From contig CAZMLE010000110.1 in NCBI GenBank assembly GCA_964567045.1, forward strand, positions 1 through 10,456: a DNA stretch of 10,456 nt, written 5' to 3'. The position numbers were made by a program, and so were the translations under genes. The stretch is from JAFNGF01 sp964567045. GTDB lineage: Bacteria; Planctomycetota; Phycisphaerae; Sedimentisphaerales; Anaerobacaceae. Positions 7,153-10,456 of this stretch are shown here, one piece after another. Under the pieces are notes generated by a model, which was not told where the DNA came from, searched no databases, and saw nothing but the letters and a program-made list of their open reading frames with translations. Position 1 is the stretch's first letter, and each line of letters opens with the position of its first letter.

Positions 7153-7929
7153 AGATCGACGTATTTTTCCGTCAGTAAGTCGAGCCCGCCCATGCGATTG
7201 ACTTGGCCCGCCAGGCACGCTCGTTCGAATATTTCAGAATCATTTGTGGCCAGGACACCACCTTCTCCCGCACTGACGGCCTTGGTCCCCTGCAAACTCC
7301 ACGCGCCTACATGACCGATCGTCCCAACAGGCCGGCCGTTCCAGGTTGCCCCATGGGCGTGTGAGCAGTCTTCCACCAGAGGAACGCCTGTTTGGGAGCT
7401 GATAGCCATGAGGCGATCCATATCGCAGACATTCCCCCACAGATGCACCACGACAATGGCACGTGTTCTAAGGGTGATCTTCCTTCGGACATCATCCGGG
7501 TCTATTTGCAGCGTATCAGGGTCGCTCTCGACAAACACCGGGCGGACCCCCAGAAAGAGAGCCGGCGCAATCGTACAAATCCAGGTGTAGGTGGGGCAGA
7601 TGACTTCACCACCAGGACCCACACCGAGACCAAAATAGGCACAATACAGGGCAGCACTGCCGTTACAGGTAGTAATCGCGTATTTTAATTGTGACCATTG
7701 GCGCCATGCCCTTTCCAATTCTCGTACCGTCGGGGTTCCCCCCGAAAGCTCATTGCGTAATGTCATCTGCAAAGCCTTGTCTGGCTTCCTCTTCGGTCAC
7801 CTGATGCCAGCGATCCAATTCCGCCGCGTGGCACGCCCATCCTGGCCGTGATTTCATGGGCTGCAAGCCCATGCCACAAGCGGTCTGCGTAAAAATAGGA
7901 ATGGGTCTATGCGATTTGCTCGAAGACAT
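7074..7929 (-). pseudogene. DegT/DnrJ/EryC1/StrS-type sugar aminotransferase, frameshifted and truncated
   Basis: Family members are PLP enzymes that aminate or otherwise modify keto-sugars or similar substrates, usually 370-400 residues long. The ATG at 7929 opens a 59-codon frame (MSSSKSHRPIPIF, later ELDRWHQVTEEEARQGFADD) that stops at 7750. The family sequence then continues in another frame, in which LRNELSGGTPTVRELERAWR is readable, to 7074. One extra base or two lost bases near 7755-7770 explains the shift. The second frame keeps SNG-like TCNGSAALY, VEDCSHAHGA, and the Schiff-base lysine in WSLQGTKAVSAGEGG (K164 counting from a TTG at 7772). After GLGMKFRAHP (about 7113) homology-like sequence ends abruptly and the C-terminal domain is missing. 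The gene starts 11 nt after the GH28 stop, so it was probably co-transcribed. The ribosome site is weak (AAGAG). A sequencing error could explain the frameshift but not the truncation. Confidence 0.8.
7828..7877. repeat. 50-nt double-hairpin (REP-like) element within coding sequence
   Basis: An outer stem, GTGGCA (7828-7833) with TGCCAC (7872-7877), encloses two hairpins. One is CATGGGCT-GCA-AGCCCATG (7855-7873), an 8-bp perfect stem. The other is CACGCCC with GGCCGTG, with one mismatch. The outer and inner stems share bases at the right edge. The layout is that of short dispersed palindromic elements. It lies in the first part of the aminotransferase and encodes about CGMGLQPMKSRPGWACH, which does not look like that family. 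Confidence 0.55.
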
Positions 7930-7940
7930 TGGATTATCTC

Positions 7941-9482
7941 TTATTTGGCTCTCACATTTTGCTTTGTACGCCGAAAGTCGTTCCCCACAAATTTGACTTC
8001 ATTCATCCCGCCGTCCGTCACTTTGATAAAGTCAGATATTTCCTCGGACGGCATGCAATTACAGATCAGAGCTTTCTTAACCCTTTGAAATCGAATGACA
8101 GATTCGGCGCCTTTGGATTGATGCGCGTCGAAAGAATCGATGACCACTCGTGAAACATCGTCACAAATGAGCGCATGGCGATAATCAGGTGATTGTAATG
8201 TCAGGTTAATGTCCCGTAATTTCAACCCTTCAACGTGGCGGCAATACAATCCATAGGAGGGCAAGGTGCCGAACATCGTAGCGTCGGGATACTTGCTTTC
8301 ATGCTCCGGCACTTGGAGGTTTGTTTGCTCCGTAGTTCCCCCGCCGGTACAGGTGATCTGGATATTGTCCAGAGTGACATTCTGGATGCTATGATCCGGA
8401 ATGCCTACGATGGGACAAGGTCGGTTCGCTCCGGTCGCCACAATGTTACTGATGAACACATTTCGCAGCGCTCCCGGAATCGGCTTATCCATATCGCGGC
8501 CGCGATTGCCGAGGCGTAAAAAGATCGGCGTTTGGACATTCGCCATCGCAATGTTGGAAATCGTCACGCCATCGATATCTCCACCATCCACGGATTCAAG
8601 GGCGATCCCGGAAATAGGCGGCCGACCCGTAGCTCGGCTATAAATGACACAATTGCTCACCGTTATGTGTCTGAATCCGCCGCCGGATTCAGTACCCAGC
8701 TTAAACGCATTACAATTCGTGGCCAGGATACAGTTGGTCACCGTCAGATATTCGACGGCCCGACGCATCCCCAGGGAAAAACTTGCTTTGGGCACGATCG
8801 CATCGTCCCATGTTTCGATCTGACAATTGGCAATACGAACATATCGGCAAGCATCCGGGTCAATGCCGTCGCAATAGCCGTTGAAGATATTCACACCGTC
8901 AATATTGACGTAATCCGTACCCAACAGGCTAATAGCATAATTTGGCGCATTCCGAATGGTGACGTCTTTGATTGTCACATGTTGACACCGTTTCAAAGCG
9001 ATGGGCTTGGGGCCGCCGCGCTTGGTGCGATTGCCATCGATCGTACCGGTCCCGAGAATCGCCACATGTTCAACATCCTCCGCCCAAATCAGCGAATGAT
9101 GAAGGAAACTCGTTTCATGGTCCGCATCATTCTTGAAACGGAGTTCTTCGTACGGATCGAAATCGTTCTCATCTGTACTTGCTTTAACGACAGCCCCGTG
9201 GTCGAGGTACAGGGCCACGCGATTTCTTAGATGCAGACTGCCGGTTATATACGTTCCGGGAGGGAAATACACAGTGCCCCCACCGTTTTCAGAACAGGTT
9301 TCAATGGCTTTTTGTATGCTATGTGTGTCTTTAGTCTTTCCATCTGCCTTTGCTCCAAAAGCAGCCACATCATAGGTAGCTGGCCTGGTTTGGGGTGCCG
9401 CCGCTGATACCGCACCAACTGGGAACAGATTCCCCGCCATGACGAACAGGCACAAACAGATTTGACGACAAGTTGCTTCCAT
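7941..9482 (-). CDS. Secreted GH28-like (polygalacturonase-related) beta-helix protein
   Basis: The protein has 513 residues. A signal peptide spans about 1-28. Residues 36-80 (YDVAAFGAKADGKTKDTHSI, GGGTVYFPPGTY) are the classic start of right-handed parallel beta-helix pectinases. GH28 enzymes hydrolyse galacturonan-type backbones with three conserved acids. Here YCDGIDPD (203-210) and WDDAI (225-229) fit the NTD and DD acid motifs, giving D205 and D226/D227 as candidate catalytic residues. The usual GHG histidine and RIK motifs are not evident. Their places look occupied by FKLGTESGGG (260-269) and SGIALESVDGG (291-301), which suggests a divergent branch with a different substrate. Short repeated strands (VTISN, VTVTNC, VFISN) mark the helix coils. 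The start has GAGGG at 9489-9493, 6 nt upstream. It is the first gene of a two-gene unit with the aminotransferase remnant. Confidence 0.88.
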   Translation of the reverse strand: MEATCRQICLCLFVMAGNLFPVGAVSAAAPQTRPATYDVAAFGAKADGKTKDTHSIQKAIETCSENGGGTVYFPPGTYITGSLHLRNRVALYLDHGAVVKASTDENDFDPYEELRFKNDADHETSFLHHSLIWAEDVEHVAILGTGTIDGNRTKRGGPKPIALKRCQHVTIKDVTIRNAPNYAISLLGTDYVNIDGVNIFNGYCDGIDPDACRYVRIANCQIETWDDAIVPKASFSLGMRRAVEYLTVTNCILATNCNAFKLGTESGGGFRHITVSNCVIYSRATGRPPISGIALESVDGGDIDGVTISNIAMANVQTPIFLRLGNRGRDMDKPIPGALRNVFISNIVATGANRPCPIVGIPDHSIQNVTLDNIQITCTGGGTTEQTNLQVPEHESKYPDATMFGTLPSYGLYCRHVEGLKLRDINLTLQSPDYRHALICDDVSRVVIDSFDAHQSKGAESVIRFQRVKKALICNCMPSEEISDFIKVTDGGMNEVKFVGNDFRRTKQNVRAK

Positions 9483-9516
9483 GTGCTTCCCTCATGTCTC
9501 AGGGGAATATCCTATT

Positions 9517-9536
9517 GGGCCATGACCAATTGGCCC
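9517..9536 (-). repeat. Hairpin in the leader of the GH28-like gene
   Basis: GGGCCA (9517-9522) and TGGCCC (9531-9536) are exact inverted repeats around an 8-nt loop, 35 nt ahead of the start codon at 9482. It may affect translation or RNA stability. Confidence 0.4.
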
Positions 9537-9582
9537 TGACTCTCCGATGGGCATAATAGCACTCAGCCCCTGCGGGATGGAG

Positions 9583-9602
9583 GGCCGACGAATACGTCGG
9601 CC
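9583..9602. repeat. Perfect 8-bp stem hairpin upstream of the GH28-like gene
   Basis: GGCCGACG (9583-9590), AATA, CGTCGGCC (9595-9602) form a perfect hairpin with a 4-nt loop, about 100 nt upstream of the start at 9482. A possible outer pair AGCCCC (9565-9570) and GGGGCT (9648-9653) encloses it. It could be an operator, part of a leader structure, or a dispersed palindrome. No T-tract follows, so a terminator is unlikely. Confidence 0.5.
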
Positions 9603-10132
9603 TCGGGACCCCTTGATTGCGGACGCACGCCGCACGTCGACATGTCACGGGGCTGCTACATATCCTCAAAACGAGCCAATCGGCAGACAGACCACGTACT
9701 ATTCGGTATAAGTGTACCAGACACATGGAGGAAACCCAAGGCGGATTTCATCCACAAAACCCCTTACCCTGCAGGTAGCAGCATCTTTACTCCCGCAGAT
9801 CTATGTATGATGTGCTTTTCGAATTGGCTTCCATCGCTCCCTGAAGCATTGAAAAAGGCATCATGGCTGAGAACCTGGATATCCGCAACGCCGCTGTCTC
9901 ACTCCTCGTCAAAGCCGATCCGCTGGCGGCTCGATTCTCCGGAAGGGTTCGCAAGCAGAGTCTGAAACGATTGGCCGCCATGGATGCTGGCTGTCACTCC
10001 ACCGCCACCCCTCCATCGCCGACCTGCTGCGTAAGCACAGGGCAAAGGAATAGCCACCGTCGCTCGTCCCGGGCGGCCATCACTACAACGCGTGAGCAAT
10101 ACTCAGCGCCGCGAGTTTCCGCCGGTTTACCG

Positions 10133-10161
10133 TTGAAGGCAGGTGGGTGAAAGCATATCAT
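10133..10161 (+). promoter_or_regulatory. Possible promoter for the RraA-like gene
   Basis: TTGAAG (10133-10138) and TATCAT (10156-10161) are separated by 17 nt, which gives 4/6 and 5/6 matches to the sigma70 consensus. The leader to the start at 10397 would be about 230 nt. Support is from sequence match only. Confidence 0.3.
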
Positions 10162-10396
10162 GGGCGACAAACATGGAGACCGGTCTTTCCAACTGTTGTA
10201 TAGAAACACGCGACCACGAAGCCTTTCCAAGGCTCTTCGATGGTGGTACGGCCGTGACCATACGAAGCGACATGACTCGCTGCGGGGTCTGCCGCACGTT
10301 CAAGAACTACGGATGGAGAATCTTGGGCGCGGTTCAGCAGGTCTCTCAAACCCAGCCGGCGCCGCGAGAACTCACCAGGAATAGAGGGACTGCAGG

Positions 10397-10456
10397 ATGG
10401 CACGACGCCTGAGTCATGACGAATTGCTGCAACTGAAGCGATGGAATACCCCGACC
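10397..10456 (+). CDS. RraA-family protein, N-terminal part (runs off the right edge)
   Basis: The ATG at 10397 opens 20 codons reading MARRLSHDELLQLKRWNTPT up to the window end. The LKRWNTPT segment resembles the start of RraA-fold proteins, which include 4-hydroxy-4-methyl-2-oxoglutarate/oxaloacetate aldolases and regulators of sugar-acid breakdown. AGAGGGA at 10383-10389, 7 nt upstream, supports the start. No active-site residue lies in the visible part, so the family call rests on this short start and on context beside carbohydrate genes. Confidence 0.55.
   Translation, partial: MARRLSHDELLQLKRWNTPT

Larger units (their letters stand above)
9483..10396. other. Intergenic region between the GH28-like gene and the RraA-like gene
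   Basis: About 900 nt without a supported gene. The left part is the leader and presumed promoter region of the GH28-like gene, with two hairpins listed separately. A TATTAT lies on the minus strand at 9553-9558 but has no matching -35 box. A 95-codon + frame at 9863 (MAENLDIRNAAVSLLVKADP) has no recognised domain, and neither do the other frames. No tRNA, transposase or CRISPR was seen. Confidence 0.5.

Noticed and set aside
7874..7886. Possible fourth copy of the 24-nt repeat (ACAAGCGGTC)
   Set aside because: Only part of the core matches and the flanks do not, so chance is more likely.
8235..9375. Plus-strand frames opposite the GH28-like gene
   Set aside because: They are antisense to an intact, well-supported gene and have no recognisable product.
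9863..10150. 95-codon + frame with a possible AAAAAGG ribosome site
   Set aside because: No domain was recognised, and the second half is rich in Ser, Thr and Arg as expected of a chance frame. It is noted within the intergenic entry only.
10160..10384. 74-codon + frame just before the RraA-like gene
   Set aside because: Its ATG lies in the candidate -10 box, it has no ribosome site, and the product is unrecognised.

Overview
The window looks like a planctomycete chromosome, probably from class Phycisphaerae or a relative. This rests on gene style, not on a marker gene. The clues are a Tat-exported sulfatase, a secreted glycoside hydrolase fragment, a GH28-type pectinase relative, a very large secreted modular protein with a C-terminal dockerin-like pair of Ca-binding loops, a tiny Myb/SANT-like DNA-binding protein, and the start of an RraA-like aldolase gene. 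Together they suggest an accessory region for extracellular breakdown of sulfated or pectic polysaccharide. No plasmid, phage or complete IS genes were seen.

Layout. 1-136 (-): start of a sulfatase, cut by the window edge. 137-510: divergent intergenic region with a good sigma70-type promoter for the + strand. 511-705 (+): small Myb-like protein. 745-1194 (+): secreted glycoside hydrolase N-terminus that has lost its catalytic body. 1009-1261: three copies of a 24-nt repeat, one of them sitting exactly on codon boundaries inside the hydrolase fragment. 1279-5862 (-): 1527-residue modular secreted protein. 5863-6240: its long hairpin-rich leader, driven by a perfect-consensus TTGACA/TATAAT promoter at 6247-6274. 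6300-7112: unrecognised, AT-richer stretch with weak ORFs. 7074-7929 (-): DegT/StrS-type aminotransferase pseudogene, with a frameshift near its start and its C-terminus lost at about 7112. A 50-nt double-hairpin element lies in its 5' coding part. 7941-9482 (-): intact GH28-like secreted beta-helix protein, 11 nt upstream of the aminotransferase. 9483-10396: intergenic with hairpins and a possible + promoter. 10397-end (+): first 20 codons of an RraA-like gene.

The working genes are mainly surface or export proteins. Two sugar-related genes are broken, and each break lies near a short repeat or a composition change, so the region looks rearranged. The most unusual signals are the small 24-nt repeat found in frame in a coding sequence, the 50-nt double hairpin in another coding sequence, and the long structured leader of the giant protein.
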